This document shows positions 37,778 through 46,998 of a DNA stretch of 64,000 nucleotides, one piece after another. The notes beneath the pieces were generated by a model. It saw only the letters and a list, made by a program, of their open reading frames with translations, was not told the DNA's origin and searched no databases. This DNA comes from CAIWHR01 sp963773195 (GTDB lineage Bacteria > Pseudomonadota > Gammaproteobacteria > Burkholderiales > Casimicrobiaceae). Position 1 is the first letter of the stretch. Each line of letters opens with the position of its first letter. Made by a program: the position numbers and the translations under genes. The stretch is taken from assembly GCA_963773195.1 (NCBI GenBank), contig CAVZAE010000005.1:496001-560000 (forward strand), read 5' to 3'.

Positions 37778-38262
37778 AGAGTTCGCGTCATGTACACCGC
37801 GCCCGCGAGCGGATTGTCGTAGTACGCCGCGCATTCGCGGAAGCCTTCCCGCGCATACAGCGTGCGCGCTTCCTTCATCCACTCGAGCGTGTCGAGCTTG
37901 AGCTCGCGATAGCCGATCCCGCGCGCCTCGGCGATCAGCGCGACCACGAGTCGTCGGCCCCAGCCACCGCTACGGGCCGCAGGTTGCACGTAAAGTCGTT
38001 TCACTTCGCCGATCGCAGTGGTCGATTTCGTGTCGGCGACCTCGAGCGGTCGCAGCGCAATGCAGCCGAATGCCTGTCCGGGTTCGCCCGCGAGCAGCAG
38101 GCGGCCGTGCGGAGGCGTGTAGGCGCCGGGCAACGTCGCAAGCTCGTGCTCGAAGCCCTGGAAACAGAGGTCAACGGCGAGCCATTGCGCGTACTCGAGA
38201 AAGAGTGCGCGGGCGAGCGCGACGTCGGCGCCCGTGGCGGCGTCACGGATCGCGGCCGTCAT
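37774..38262 (-). CDS. GNAT family N-acetyltransferase
   Basis: This 162-residue acetyltransferase has the GNAT core with the acetyl-CoA loop QPAARSGGWGRRLV (about 97-110), preceded by EVKRLYV, and ends with ARTLYAREGFREC. The ATG at 38262 was chosen because the upstream frame is arginine-rich and crosses the SPOR gene. The substrate is unknown. It lies 22 bases after the SPOR gene on the same strand. Confidence 0.87.
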   Translation of the reverse strand: MTAAIRDAATGADVALARALFLEYAQWLAVDLCFQGFEHELATLPGAYTPPHGRLLLAGEPGQAFGCIALRPLEVADTKSTTAIGEVKRLYVQPAARSGGWGRRLVVALIAEARGIGYRELKLDTLEWMKEARTLYAREGFRECAAYYDNPLAGAVYMTRTL

Positions 38263-38284
38263 CGCGTCGGCACCCGCGACATTG

Positions 38285-38935
38285 TCACGCCGGCTTTTCG
38301 CACCCGCCGATCTTGACTTCCGCGGCCGGATACGCAGGCGCAAGCTCGCGCAGCCGCGCAAGCACCGGCTCGCGGGGATCGCGGATGACGAGCACGGTCT
38401 GCGCGGCGCCCTGCTGGCGCGGCCCGACCTTTGCGCCGGCGACCCCCTGCTTCGTCATATCGGCGAGATGCGCGTTCGCCGCGTCCTCGGTCCGGAACGA
38501 TCCGAGCGACAGCGCGAATCGTTGCGCACCGCCGTCGACGACGAACACGTCCCTGAGTCCCGCCGTCCGCAATTCGCTGGCGCGCTTGTCGGCCGCCGCC
38601 CGGGAGGCGAAGGGTGACAGGTAGACCCAATATCCGCTGGTCGTGTCGACGCGTCGTTGCGTGAGCAGTCTGCCGAGCGCGAGCGAATCGACGTCGGCGA
38701 GCGCACGAGTTCGATCGGCGTCGCCGAACGGACCCCATTCGAGACAGACGTCGGCGAGCGCGGCCGCTTTCGTCGGACCGAGCGCCGCGACCTCCTGCGG
38801 AGTGAGGAGCTTGATTGCATCGGGGCGCACCTGCTGTTTCAATCGCACACCCTCGCCGCCGCTCGCGCTGTCGAGCCAGAGATAGCCGGCGAGCGCGAGG
38901 TTGGCGAGAAGAAGGAGGACGACGACGGTGCGCAT
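38285..38935 (-). CDS. SPOR domain membrane protein
   Basis: This 216-residue protein has an N-terminal membrane anchor (VVVLLLLANLALAGYLWL) and a periplasmic SPOR domain (about 95-170) with YWVYLSPFASRAAADKRASEL. SPOR domains bind denuded glycan strands at the division septum. A row of BirA, CoaX and a SPOR protein in this order is common in Burkholderiales, which supports both the taxonomy and the start chosen. It begins 33 bases after coaX. Confidence 0.87.
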   Translation of the reverse strand: MRTVVVLLLLANLALAGYLWLDSASGGEGVRLKQQVRPDAIKLLTPQEVAALGPTKAAALADVCLEWGPFGDADRTRALADVDSLALGRLLTQRRVDTTSGYWVYLSPFASRAAADKRASELRTAGLRDVFVVDGGAQRFALSLGSFRTEDAANAHLADMTKQGVAGAKVGPRQQGAAQTVLVIRDPREPVLARLRELAPAYPAAEVKIGGCEKPA

Positions 38936-38968
38936 GGAAGAACGGTGCTTTCGCGGCCGCGGCGAATG

Positions 38969-39727
38969 TTAACCCGCCTCCGCCACCCCGGCCAGAGCGA
39001 GTACACCCTCGAGCACCAGGTACTCGGCCACCTCGACCGGCGGACTCAGGTGCGGCAGGATTTCGGACGCCGCGCCTCCTGCGAGATAGACACGTACCTT
39101 CGTGGCATCAGTGTCGATCTGTCGGCGCATCTGCTCGATCGCGCCGCAGATCGCCTGCATCGCGCCCGAATAGAGCGCGTCGGCCGTGTTGTCGGGAAAC
39201 GCGCGGAACGTGCCCGGCTCGCTCTTGAGCGCGGCAGTGTTCGCCGCCAGCGCCTGCAGCATGAGCCGCATGCCCGGCAGGATGAGGCCGCCACGGAAGA
39301 CGCCGTCAACGTCGAGCGCGTCGATCGTCACTGCGGTACCCGCATTGACGACGACGCAGGCAGGTGCGAAGTGCTCGTCGGCAAGTCCGCGGCGGCGCGC
39401 CGCGACGAGCGATGCCCAACGATCGGCGCCGAGTTGCGAGGGCCGCGCATAGCGATTGACGACGCCACCGGCGGATTCGCTCGCCACGAGCCAATCCGGA
39501 ACGACCCGCCAGCGCGTCAGCTGGCCCTCGACGCGCACGCGCGCGGCCTCGCCCGCGACATTCACGCCGACGGCACGGACCGGCCGCGGCAGGCTATGCC
39601 AATCGCGCAATGCGAGCGTCCCGATTTCGCTGTTGGGCGTCACTCCAAACGCGGCCCAGCCGCGCGGCCCATGGAGCCCCCACTTCATCCGGCTGTTGCC
39701 GACGTCGATGACGAGGACGTGGCTCAT
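38969..39727 (-). CDS. coaX: Type III pantothenate kinase CoaX
   Basis: CoaX phosphorylates pantothenate, the first step of coenzyme A synthesis, and unlike CoaA is not inhibited by CoA. The 252-residue protein has the ASKHA-fold phosphate motifs VIDVGNSRMKWG (near residue 5-16), GADRWASLVAAR and CVVVNAGTAVTIDAL. Length is normal. The ATG at 39727 lies 23 bases after birA, so the genes are in one operon. Confidence 0.95.
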   Translation of the reverse strand: MSHVLVIDVGNSRMKWGLHGPRGWAAFGVTPNSEIGTLALRDWHSLPRPVRAVGVNVAGEAARVRVEGQLTRWRVVPDWLVASESAGGVVNRYARPSQLGADRWASLVAARRRGLADEHFAPACVVVNAGTAVTIDALDVDGVFRGGLILPGMRLMLQALAANTAALKSEPGTFRAFPDNTADALYSGAMQAICGAIEQMRRQIDTDATKVRVYLAGGAASEILPHLSPPVEVAEYLVLEGVLALAGVAEAG

Positions 39728-39750
39728 CGCGCCGAGGCGATGCGCGGACG

Positions 39751-40755
39751 TCAGGCGCGCCGCAGCGAGATTTCGCCGGACAGGAAACGCGCACGCCGCG
39801 GCCCGTCGGCCAGCACCAGCGCGCCGCTCGCGTCGACGCCCGCGACCTTGCCCGCGACGGTCGCGCCGTCGGGCAGGAGCAGCGTCACCGCTTTGCCCTG
39901 GTAGGCGTGACGATGCTGCCATTCGGCGGCGAAGGGCGCGAAACCTTCGCGCGCGTAGCGTTCGAGCACCGCCGCAAGCTCGGCGACGAGCGCGGCGAAC
40001 AGCGGGTTGCGGTCGACAGTCTTGGCACCGCGCCCCGCAATCGTGGTGAGGTCCGTGACCGGCACCGGGATGTCCTTGCGGATGGCGGGAGGAAGACGAA
40101 CATTGAGACCGACGCCGATCACCGTCGTCGAGGGGCCGAGCGCGTCGCCATTGACGTCGATCAGGATGCCGCCCACCTTGAGATGACGATAGACGAGGTC
40201 GTTCGGCCACTTGAGTGCGATCCCGCGGAAGCCTTCGGCCTCGAGCGCGCGTGCCACCGCAACCCCGACGGCGAGCGAGAGGCCGGCAAGGAAGCCCGCG
40301 CCCTGCTCGAACTGCCAGCCCAGCGAGAACGTGAGGCTGCCGCCTGCCACCGCCGTCCAGGTCCGGCCGCGCCGACCCCGTCCCGCGGTTTGCCACTCGG
40401 CGGCAAGGGCAACACCATGAATGTCGCGCCGTTGCGCCCGACGCAGGAGCTCCGACGACGTCGAGTCGAGCTGATCGACGATCTCGACAGTGAGCGGCGT
40501 ATGGATCGTGCGATCGAGGACACGCTCTGCGAGCGCCGAGCGCGCGGCCCGGACGTCGAGGAAATCCGGCGCTTCGAGCAGTCGGTAGCCGCGCCCTTTG
40601 ATCCGCTCGAGCGCGAGGCCCGCCGCCTCGGCGTCCTTCAGGACCTGCGAGACGCGGGCACGGGTCAGGCCAACCTGGGCGGCGAGGTCCTCACCGGAGT
40701 GAAACGCCCCGTCCGAGAGCTGACGCAGGAGGGAAAATCCAAGCGGAGTGAGCAC
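39751..40755 (-). CDS. birA: BirA: biotin-[acetyl-CoA-carboxylase] ligase and biotin repressor
   Basis: BirA attaches biotin to the carboxylase carrier protein and, when idle, represses biotin genes. The 334-residue protein has an N-terminal winged helix (about 5-60, LAAQVGLTRARVSQVLKDAE), the ligase motif AGRGRRGRTW (near residue 125-134), KWPNDLVY, and a C-terminal SH3-like domain. The presence of the helix-turn-helix marks it as the bifunctional type. It is the first gene of the birA-coaX-SPOR row. Confidence 0.94.
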   Translation of the reverse strand: MLTPLGFSLLRQLSDGAFHSGEDLAAQVGLTRARVSQVLKDAEAAGLALERIKGRGYRLLEAPDFLDVRAARSALAERVLDRTIHTPLTVEIVDQLDSTSSELLRRAQRRDIHGVALAAEWQTAGRGRRGRTWTAVAGGSLTFSLGWQFEQGAGFLAGLSLAVGVAVARALEAEGFRGIALKWPNDLVYRHLKVGGILIDVNGDALGPSTTVIGVGLNVRLPPAIRKDIPVPVTDLTTIAGRGAKTVDRNPLFAALVAELAAVLERYAREGFAPFAAEWQHRHAYQGKAVTLLLPDGATVAGKVAGVDASGALVLADGPRRARFLSGEISLRRA

Positions 40756-40894
40756 TGACTAAGACCAAGGTAGGTAAGCCATTGAAGGATAACAGAATCC
40801 ACGAAGGATTGCTATTGCCCGTCACTAAGCCCCAAATGCGGACGATCGCGCGGCTTGCAACCCACACGTTCGGAAGGTTCCGGCGCTTTGCGTT

Positions 40895-41728
40895 CTATCG
40901 TGCGCGCGAACTCAGGCACCGCAGAACGGTGCGATGCAGCAAAGGGTCGCCGCAAGCGACGACCGAGCCGCCCTCCTCGCAGCCTTGCCCGTCCCAGGCG
41001 GTGACCACGCCGCCCGCGCCCTCGACGATCGGGATCAGCGCCTGGATGTCGTACGCCTGCAGCGAGGATTCGATGACCACATCGATCAGTCCCATCGCGA
41101 GGAGGCAGTAGGCATAGCAATCGCCGCCCCAGCGCGTCAGTCGTACACGGTCGGACACACGGCGAAATGCGGCGCGCTCGCGCGCGGTCGTGAACATTTT
41201 CGGATCGGTGCATGCGAGCACGGCAGCGGCCAGCGACCGACAACGGCGGGTGCGCAGCCGGCGGCGCTCGCGTCCTCGCCGCCACTCGGCCATGCCTCCG
41301 GCGACGGCGACGAACGATTCGCCAATGTAAGGCTGGTGCGCAACGCCGGCGACGACGCGCCCACCGTGGTTGAGCGCAATCAATGTCGCCCAGTGCATCA
41401 GGCCCAGGATGAAGCTCCGCGTACCGTCGATCGGATCGACGACCCACGTGTAGCTCGAGACGCCCTCGCGCCGGCCAAGCTCCTCCCCACGAATACCATG
41501 ATCGGGATAAGCCTGCTTGATGCGCGTACGGATCACCCGTTCGGCTGCGCGATCGGCGACGGTCACCGGGTCGTAGCCGCGCGCGCCTCCCTTGTCGGCG
41601 ACATCGAGCGAGGCACGAAAGTGCGGCAGGATCGCCTTCCCCGCTGCGCGCGCGGTCCGCTCGGCGAATTCGAGAAAGTCTTTGTCGCGCGTCGTCGCCA
41701 TTCGTGGAATCCGAAGCCGCCGTGTCAT
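40895..41728 (-). CDS. Inositol monophosphatase family protein (possible histidinol-phosphatase)
   Basis: This 277-residue magnesium-dependent phosphatase has the metal ligands in GEELG (E82/E83) and DPIDGTRSF (D98, D101), plus the WGGDCYAYCLLAMG motif near the C-terminal third. It resembles HisN-type histidinol-phosphatases, which have this SYTWVVDPIDGTRSF form, but inositol phosphatase or another phosphomonoesterase is possible. The ATG at 41728 overlaps the stop of the epimerase gene by four bases, so the two are co-translated. Confidence 0.82.
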   Translation of the reverse strand: MTRRLRIPRMATTRDKDFLEFAERTARAAGKAILPHFRASLDVADKGGARGYDPVTVADRAAERVIRTRIKQAYPDHGIRGEELGRREGVSSYTWVVDPIDGTRSFILGLMHWATLIALNHGGRVVAGVAHQPYIGESFVAVAGGMAEWRRGRERRRLRTRRCRSLAAAVLACTDPKMFTTARERAAFRRVSDRVRLTRWGGDCYAYCLLAMGLIDVVIESSLQAYDIQALIPIVEGAGGVVTAWDGQGCEEGGSVVACGDPLLHRTVLRCLSSRAR

Positions 41729-42765
41729 CGCCCGCCGGCCGCGGCGTCCTCGAGCAGCGCGTCTTCCTTGGCCCGCGAGAGCACTTCGCGCCAGGCGCCG
41801 GCATGATCGCGCTGCGCGAGCCACGCCGCCGTATCGACGAGCGTGGCTTCGAGCGGGCGGAAGCGCAGCCCGTGCGCGAGCGCATGCGCACATGAGAACG
41901 ACATGAAGCCCGCCATCGCGGGATCGGAGGCGGGAAGCCACAGCGGCAGCTCGGTCCACGGCACGACGTCGCGCGCGACGAGCTTTGCGTCGTCGACCCA
42001 CGCGGCTTCGGTCGCACCCCCGGCGTTGCGCGACAACGTGACGAGCGCGTCGGCAAGTCCGCCCATCGTCATGCTGCCGGGCGGAGTCACCGCGTTATAC
42101 GTGCCCTCGATGCGCGAGGTGACGAGATCGAGCATCCATTCCGCAAGATCGCGGGCGTCGATGAACTGCAGCCCGCGTTCCCGCGGTGCAGGCACGACGG
42201 CACGCGGTCCGCGACCGCCAAGGGCCTGCGGCTGCGCGAAGCGTGCGACCCAGTAGGAGAAGCGATCGGTCGGGTCGTGCGGCCCGACGATGAGCCCCGG
42301 GCGCACGACCGTCGCGCGACCCGCGAATGCGGCCTGGAACTCGCGCTCGCTGGCGGCCTTGAGCGCGCCGTAGTGCGCGGCGACGTCCTCGGTCGCAGGA
42401 TCCTCGAGCGCGGCGACCGGGGCGTCCTCGTTCTGCCCCTCGCGACTCGTGTCCGAATAGACGGAGAGCGACGATACGAAGAGGCCGTGCCCGACGCGTT
42501 CGGCCAAGTGTCGGGCCGAAGCGCCGACGCACCGCGGCACGTAGCCGCTCGTGTCGATGACGCCTTCCCATGAACCCTGCTCGAGCGCGTCCAGCCCCGG
42601 CGCAATCTCGGGATCGCGGTTCCCGGCACGCCGCGTCACGCCCTCGTGCCACGGCACCGGCGTGCGGCCGCGTGTGAAGATGGTGACGTCGAAGCGCCGC
42701 GCGAGCGCCGCATCGACCACGTGTCGGCCGAGGAAGCGGGTCCCGCCAAGGACAAGCAGCCGCAC
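41725..42765 (-). CDS. NAD-dependent epimerase/dehydratase family protein
   Basis: This 346-residue extended SDR protein has the nucleotide motif LVLGGTRFLGRHV at residues 4-16 and SSLSVYSD with the YxxxK-like tyrosine region further on. The catalytic layout is atypical and may be non-enzymatic or reductase-like, similar to plant isoflavone-reductase or CSP41-type proteins. Its stop overlaps the phosphatase start. Substrate unknown. Confidence 0.8.
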   Translation of the reverse strand: MRLLVLGGTRFLGRHVVDAALARRFDVTIFTRGRTPVPWHEGVTRRAGNRDPEIAPGLDALEQGSWEGVIDTSGYVPRCVGASARHLAERVGHGLFVSSLSVYSDTSREGQNEDAPVAALEDPATEDVAAHYGALKAASEREFQAAFAGRATVVRPGLIVGPHDPTDRFSYWVARFAQPQALGGRGPRAVVPAPRERGLQFIDARDLAEWMLDLVTSRIEGTYNAVTPPGSMTMGGLADALVTLSRNAGGATEAAWVDDAKLVARDVVPWTELPLWLPASDPAMAGFMSFSCAHALAHGLRFRPLEATLVDTAAWLAQRDHAGAWREVLSRAKEDALLEDAAAGGR

Positions 42766-42783
42766 GGCGGCCCGGCAGGGGCG

Positions 42784-43701
42784 CTAGCGGGGAACGATCG
42801 AGATGCCGGTCAGGCGTTCCTGCGCCTCGACCAGCGAAGGCACGTACTTGTCGCCCAGGCCCAGCAGGTTCGCGTTGACGAGGCTCTGGTGCACTGCCTC
42901 GCCGACGATTCCGCACACCGGCAGCGACTCGGCGAAGTGCGTGTAGTAGCGCAGGTCCTTCATCGCATTGACGAGCGTGAACTTGAGCCCCGTCAGGTCG
43001 CCCTTCTGTTCGAGCATCCGGCCCACGATCATCTGGAAGATGCCGGAGTTGACGGCGCCCGCGGAGATCACCTCGTGCAGCTTGGCGAGCGACACGCCGG
43101 CCTTGGCCGCGGTAGCGCACGCCTCCGCGGTGGCGGTGGCAATCGCCTGCGCCACGAAGTTGTTGATGAGCTTGATCATCAGGCCATGCCCCGGCGGGCC
43201 GGCGTGGATGATGTTCTCGCAGTAGGCCTGCAGGACCGGCTTCAGCCGCGCGAACGTCGCGTCGTCGGCCCCGACCATGGTGTTGAGCTTGCCGAGCTCG
43301 GCCTCCACCGGGGTACGCGCAAGCGGTGCATCGACGAACAGCACCCCTGCCGAGGCGAGCGAGTCACGCATTTTCGTTGTCGTCGCCGGCTCGGACGTCG
43401 ACGTGTCGACGATGATGAGGCCGGATCGCGCAGCACTTGCGATGCCGTTCTCGCCATGCACGACTTCCTCGACCTGCGGTGCGCCGGTCACGCAGAGGAT
43501 CACGATGTCGGACGCGCGCGCGAGCTCCGCGTTGGTCGTCACCTCCTTCGCGCCGGCCGCCAGCAGATCCGCGAGCGGACCGCGGTTGCGGTGCGCGCGG
43601 ACGGTCAGCGGAAAACCCTTGGTGACGAGGTTTTTCGCGATCCCATGGCCCATGAGCCCGAGACCGACGAAACCAATGCGCGGTTTGGCGCCTACGTTCA
43701 T
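42784..43701 (-). CDS. 3-hydroxyisobutyrate dehydrogenase family NAD(P)-dependent oxidoreductase
   Basis: This 305-residue beta-hydroxyacid dehydrogenase has the dinucleotide motif FVGLGLMGHGIAKNL (about 11-25), the substrate motif VDAPLARTPVEAELG, and the catalytic lysine in KLINNFVAQ. Candidate substrates are 3-hydroxyisobutyrate, tartronate semialdehyde or related acids. A GAGG ribosome site precedes the ATG at 43701. It lies just past a probable terminator of the upstream transporter gene, so it may have its own promoter. Confidence 0.88.
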   Translation of the reverse strand: MNVGAKPRIGFVGLGLMGHGIAKNLVTKGFPLTVRAHRNRGPLADLLAAGAKEVTTNAELARASDIVILCVTGAPQVEEVVHGENGIASAARSGLIIVDTSTSEPATTTKMRDSLASAGVLFVDAPLARTPVEAELGKLNTMVGADDATFARLKPVLQAYCENIIHAGPPGHGLMIKLINNFVAQAIATATAEACATAAKAGVSLAKLHEVISAGAVNSGIFQMIVGRMLEQKGDLTGLKFTLVNAMKDLRYYTHFAESLPVCGIVGEAVHQSLVNANLLGLGDKYVPSLVEAQERLTGISIVPR

Positions 43702-43712
43702 GGAATCCTCCG

Positions 43713-43761
43713 CGAGAAAGAAATGGCCCGCCCGCCGGGTGCGACGCCCGCGGGTCGGGCC
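43713..43761 (-). terminator. Probable intrinsic terminator after the EamA transporter gene
   Basis: On the minus strand a GC-rich stem GGCCCG(a)CCCGC pairs with GCGGGCGGGCC, with one bulged A and a 13- to 14-base loop. It is followed by ATTTCTTTCTC, a T-rich but broken tail. It lies between the transporter stop and the next start. The poor T run lowers confidence. Confidence 0.5.
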
Positions 43762-43778
43762 TCCGCGCGATTCTACCT

Positions 43779-44684
43779 TCAATCGACGGCGGCGGGCTCC
43801 TCGGTCGTCGCGAGCGCGCTTCGCCGCTCGTGCCAGGTAAGCAGCAGGCCGCTGCCGCCGATGATCGCTATCCCGGCGAGCGCCGCGGCATCGGGAAACT
43901 GGCCGAAGAATCCCCACCCGAACAAGGTCGCGAAGACGATCTGCAAGTAGGTGAATGGCGTGAGCCCCGACGCCGGCGCGCGCTGGAAGGCCAGGATGAA
44001 CAGGAAATGCCCGATCGTCCCGAGCGCGCCGCCCAGGAGAATGAGGAGCACGTGCGTCCACGCGACGTCGACCGGTGCGGTGATGAACGGAAGCGTGAGT
44101 GTCATCAGCACCGAGCCCGCGAGCGCGGGATAGAACAACGTGACGCGAGGATCCTCGGCCGCGAGCTTGCGCGTCAGGATCTGGAACGCCGCGTAGCACA
44201 GCGCGGCGCTGAGCGCGAACGCCGCCCCCGCCCCGAGGATTGCGGTGCCCGGCCGCACGATCAGCAGCATCCCGGCCATCCCCGTAACGACGAACGCCCA
44301 GCGCGGCGGCGTCATCCGCTCCTTGAGCACGACGACCGCGAGCAGGATCACGAGTGTCGGCGTGGTGTAGTTGATCGCCGTCGCCTCGGCGAGCGGCATC
44401 CGGCGCAACGCGCTGACGAAGAACACCGACGAGGCAACCAGGACCGCGCCGCGCGCGAGCTGCAGCGCCGGCTGGCGCGTGTGGACGAGCCGTGCTCCGA
44501 TTCGCGGCGCCAGCCAGGCAACCATCACCAGTGCCTGCACGAGATAGCGGGCCCAGACGAGGAGAGGGACGGGGTAGTACGCGGTCAGATACTTGACGAT
44601 GCCGTCGAGCAGCGCGAAGCAGGCGACGGCGCCGACAATCAGGAGGATGGCCGCGTGCGGAATGTGCGCGGCGGATCGGCGCAT
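43779..44684 (-). CDS. EamA (DMT) family transporter
   Basis: This 301-residue inner-membrane protein has ten predicted helices in two EamA repeats, with MPLAEATAINYTTPTLVILLA at the end of the first repeat and GTIGHFLFILAFQRAPAS in the second. Families of this type export amino acids or other metabolites. The ATG at 44684 (MRRSAAHIP) starts just before the first helix and is preferred over upstream Mets. Substrate unknown. Confidence 0.88.
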   Translation of the reverse strand: MRRSAAHIPHAAILLIVGAVACFALLDGIVKYLTAYYPVPLLVWARYLVQALVMVAWLAPRIGARLVHTRQPALQLARGAVLVASSVFFVSALRRMPLAEATAINYTTPTLVILLAVVVLKERMTPPRWAFVVTGMAGMLLIVRPGTAILGAGAAFALSAALCYAAFQILTRKLAAEDPRVTLFYPALAGSVLMTLTLPFITAPVDVAWTHVLLILLGGALGTIGHFLFILAFQRAPASGLTPFTYLQIVFATLFGWGFFGQFPDAAALAGIAIIGGSGLLLTWHERRSALATTEEPAAVD

Positions 44685-44879
44685 GCTCAAGGCCGATGCC
44701 GCGAGCGCGCTGCCTGCGGCAGGGGCAAGGAGGCGATCCCCCACCGAGGCGCACCGGGGTGCGGCAGCGAGGTCGCACAAGCGAGGTTCCGAAGGCATCG
44801 CACGGCCGCCAAACGGCGCTCGTGCGGCCTCCGTTTCGCGTGATCATTGTAGCAGCGCGTCTTTCCTCCTTCGAACGTC

Positions 44880-45938
44880 ATGGCCGAACGCCGTCCCTGG
44901 ATGATTTATGGTGCGACCGGATACACGGGCGAGCTCATCGCACGCGAGGCGCGACGGCAAGGTTTGGCGCCGATCCTGGCCGGCCGCGGCCCGCGCGTTA
45001 CCGCACTCGCCGCAGAGCTCGGGTTGCCTTCGCGCGTGTTTTCTCTCACCGACGCTCCGGCCGCGCGCCGCGCGCTCGACGGCGTCGCCGTCCTCGCCCA
45101 CTGTGCTGGTCCGTTCGCCGCTACGTTCGCGCCGATGATCGACGCGTGCCTGGCCGCTAAAGCGCACTACGTCGATATCACCGGCGAGATCGACGTGTTC
45201 CTCGCCGCCGAAAAGAAGCGCGACGAAGCGAGGGCGGCGGGTATCGTCGTCTGCCCGGGCGTCGGTTTCGATGTCATCCCCACCGATTGCGTCGCCGCTT
45301 GCCTGGTCGAGGCGTTGCCCGACGCGACGCAGCTCGCGCTCGGCTTCAAAGGATTGCCGGTGATGAGCCCAGGCACGGCGCGAACCTCGGTCGAAGGCAC
45401 GCGGCATGGCGCTCGCCTGCGCCGGAACGGCGCGATCGTCACCGAGCCGCTCGGCGAGCGTACTCGCACGATCGATTTCGGCAATGGTCCCCGCCTGGCA
45501 ATGGCGATTCCCTGGGGCGACGTCGCGACCGCGTACTTCACGACGGGTATCGCGAATGTCGAGGTCTACGTGCCCGTGTCGCACAACGCCCTCGCGCGGT
45601 TGCGCCGGCTTGCGTGGATGCAGCCACTCCTCCACGCATGGCCACTTCGCGCGGTCGCGAGCGGCGCCGCCGCCTGGCGCAATCCGGGCCCATCGCAGAA
45701 GCAGCGCGACACGGAAAAGACGTGGGTGTGGGGCGAGGCGCGCAACGATCGCGGCCTTGTGCGCACCGCACGCCTCGTCACAAGCAACGGTTACCGGCTC
45801 ACCGTCGACGGCGCACTGATGGCGGTCCGCGCGCTGCTGGCGCGGGCACCGGGCGCCGGTTATTTCACGCCGTCGCAGCTCCTTGGCGCGCGGTGCGTCG
45901 AACGACTGCCCGGGTGCAGTGCGATCACGATCGTCTGA
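44880..45938 (+). CDS. Saccharopine dehydrogenase-like (trans-acting enoyl reductase-type) protein
   Basis: This 352-residue protein has an N-terminal Rossmann motif YGATGYTGELIAREA and the HYVDITGEIDVFL stretch found in the saccharopine-reductase-like and trans-acting enoyl reductase families. Such proteins reduce enoyl or imine groups in lipid or polyketide pathways. No polyketide synthase is near. The ATG at 44880 is the natural start (MAERRPWMIYGATG). Confidence 0.8.
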   Translation: MAERRPWMIYGATGYTGELIAREARRQGLAPILAGRGPRVTALAAELGLPSRVFSLTDAPAARRALDGVAVLAHCAGPFAATFAPMIDACLAAKAHYVDITGEIDVFLAAEKKRDEARAAGIVVCPGVGFDVIPTDCVAACLVEALPDATQLALGFKGLPVMSPGTARTSVEGTRHGARLRRNGAIVTEPLGERTRTIDFGNGPRLAMAIPWGDVATAYFTTGIANVEVYVPVSHNALARLRRLAWMQPLLHAWPLRAVASGAAAWRNPGPSQKQRDTEKTWVWGEARNDRGLVRTARLVTSNGYRLTVDGALMAVRALLARAPGAGYFTPSQLLGARCVERLPGCSAITIV

Positions 45939-45959
45939 CGCCGAGGGCGTGCGCGACGA

Positions 45960-46985
45960 TCAGCCGCTTCGACATTCCTCGGGCAAGAGCCGCGGCGGAA
46001 CGTCGATCGGGATGCAATACCAATGGATGCGGTGCGTCGGGTCCACCGCGGGCGCGAGGAGCAGCGACTTGCCGGACGCTTCGCCGGCCGCAGGCCCCAG
46101 CGCGACCCGGACACGGCCCGTGGTCGGACTCAGCTCGACCTTGTCGATGAACACCGCACCGCGCTCTGCGAGGACGGCGTCGTAGTCGGGCCGCCGCGGA
46201 ATCGAGCCGGTGCGTACCCATTGTTCCTCGACCTGGCGCTTGAGCGGCGCGACCGCAGCGACGCCTGCGGCGACAGCCCCGCGTACGACGCGCTGGTCGT
46301 AAAGCCGTTCGATGCCGGGCAAGCCGAATTGCACGAGAACGCCAAGCGTGGCAAAAGCGAGCCCGAGTGCGACCCATGGCACCGCGCGCTGGTGGGCGCA
46401 GAGGATCGACGCCACTTCGTCGGTTCGATCCGTCGTCGCTTCTGCCTGCTGGACATCGCGCTGCACTCGGCGGAACAGCACCCGGTTTGCGGTGAGCGCC
46501 GCGACCGCGCCGGGAAGGCCCCAGATCGCCAGTGCGGCGCACGCGAGCCACGTCTGGGCCGAATCACCGATGACAGGATCGAACCAGCGAAAGGCGACGG
46601 CGCACGCGAGGGGCAGCAACGCAAAGATGGCGCCGGGCAGCCAGAGCTTGCGGTAGAACGCCCACAGCGCAGGAAATGCGAACGCCGGCCAATGCCAGCG
46701 CAGACCGACGCGGCCATCGCGTTCGTAACGCAGAAACCGCGGCACCCACCGCTCGGCGAACGGACCCAGGACGAGTCGATACAGAATCGCAAGCGACGGG
46801 CGCACGACATACTCACCCGTACCCGTCGGCAACCACGGCATGCGGATCGTATCGTCGGGCGGCTGCAGCGTCGCGTCAGGCGTCAGCGTCACCCGAGGCG
46901 TCATGGTCACGCGCATGTGAGGCGTCAGCGTTATGCGAGGCAGGTGCACGTTCGGTACTCCGGCATCAATCAATAGCCTCGGCAA
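45960..46985 (-). CDS. Multi-pass membrane protein with C-terminal pilin-like domain
   Basis: This 341-residue protein begins with three short repeats of an R-[VI]-T-[LM]-T-P unit (residues 17-36). About three to four membrane helices follow (105-240). The C-terminal 100 residues look like a type IV pilin globular end: GSIPRRPDYDAVL, KVELSPTTGRVRV, then IHWYC and LPEECR, the two cysteines that close the pilin disulfide loop. The whole is not a normal pilin because there is no prepilin leader. It may be an accessory pilin-related membrane protein. Start at 46985 lies just before the tRNA gene region. Exact role unknown. Confidence 0.65.
   Translation of the reverse strand: MPRLLIDAGVPNVHLPRITLTPHMRVTMTPRVTLTPDATLQPPDDTIRMPWLPTGTGEYVVRPSLAILYRLVLGPFAERWVPRFLRYERDGRVGLRWHWPAFAFPALWAFYRKLWLPGAIFALLPLACAVAFRWFDPVIGDSAQTWLACAALAIWGLPGAVAALTANRVLFRRVQRDVQQAEATTDRTDEVASILCAHQRAVPWVALGLAFATLGVLVQFGLPGIERLYDQRVVRGAVAAGVAAVAPLKRQVEEQWVRTGSIPRRPDYDAVLAERGAVFIDKVELSPTTGRVRVALGPAAGEASGKSLLLAPAVDPTHRIHWYCIPIDVPPRLLPEECRSG
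46878..46937 (-). repeat. Three short coding repeats (R-[VI]-T-[LM]-T-P)
   Basis: The start of the pilin-like membrane protein gene holds three imperfect copies encoding RITLTP, RVTMTP and RVTLTP (residues 17-36). On the plus strand they read as GGCGTCA-led units. They look like local tandem duplication. Confidence 0.6.
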
Positions 46986-46998
46986 TGCCGGGCCAACG

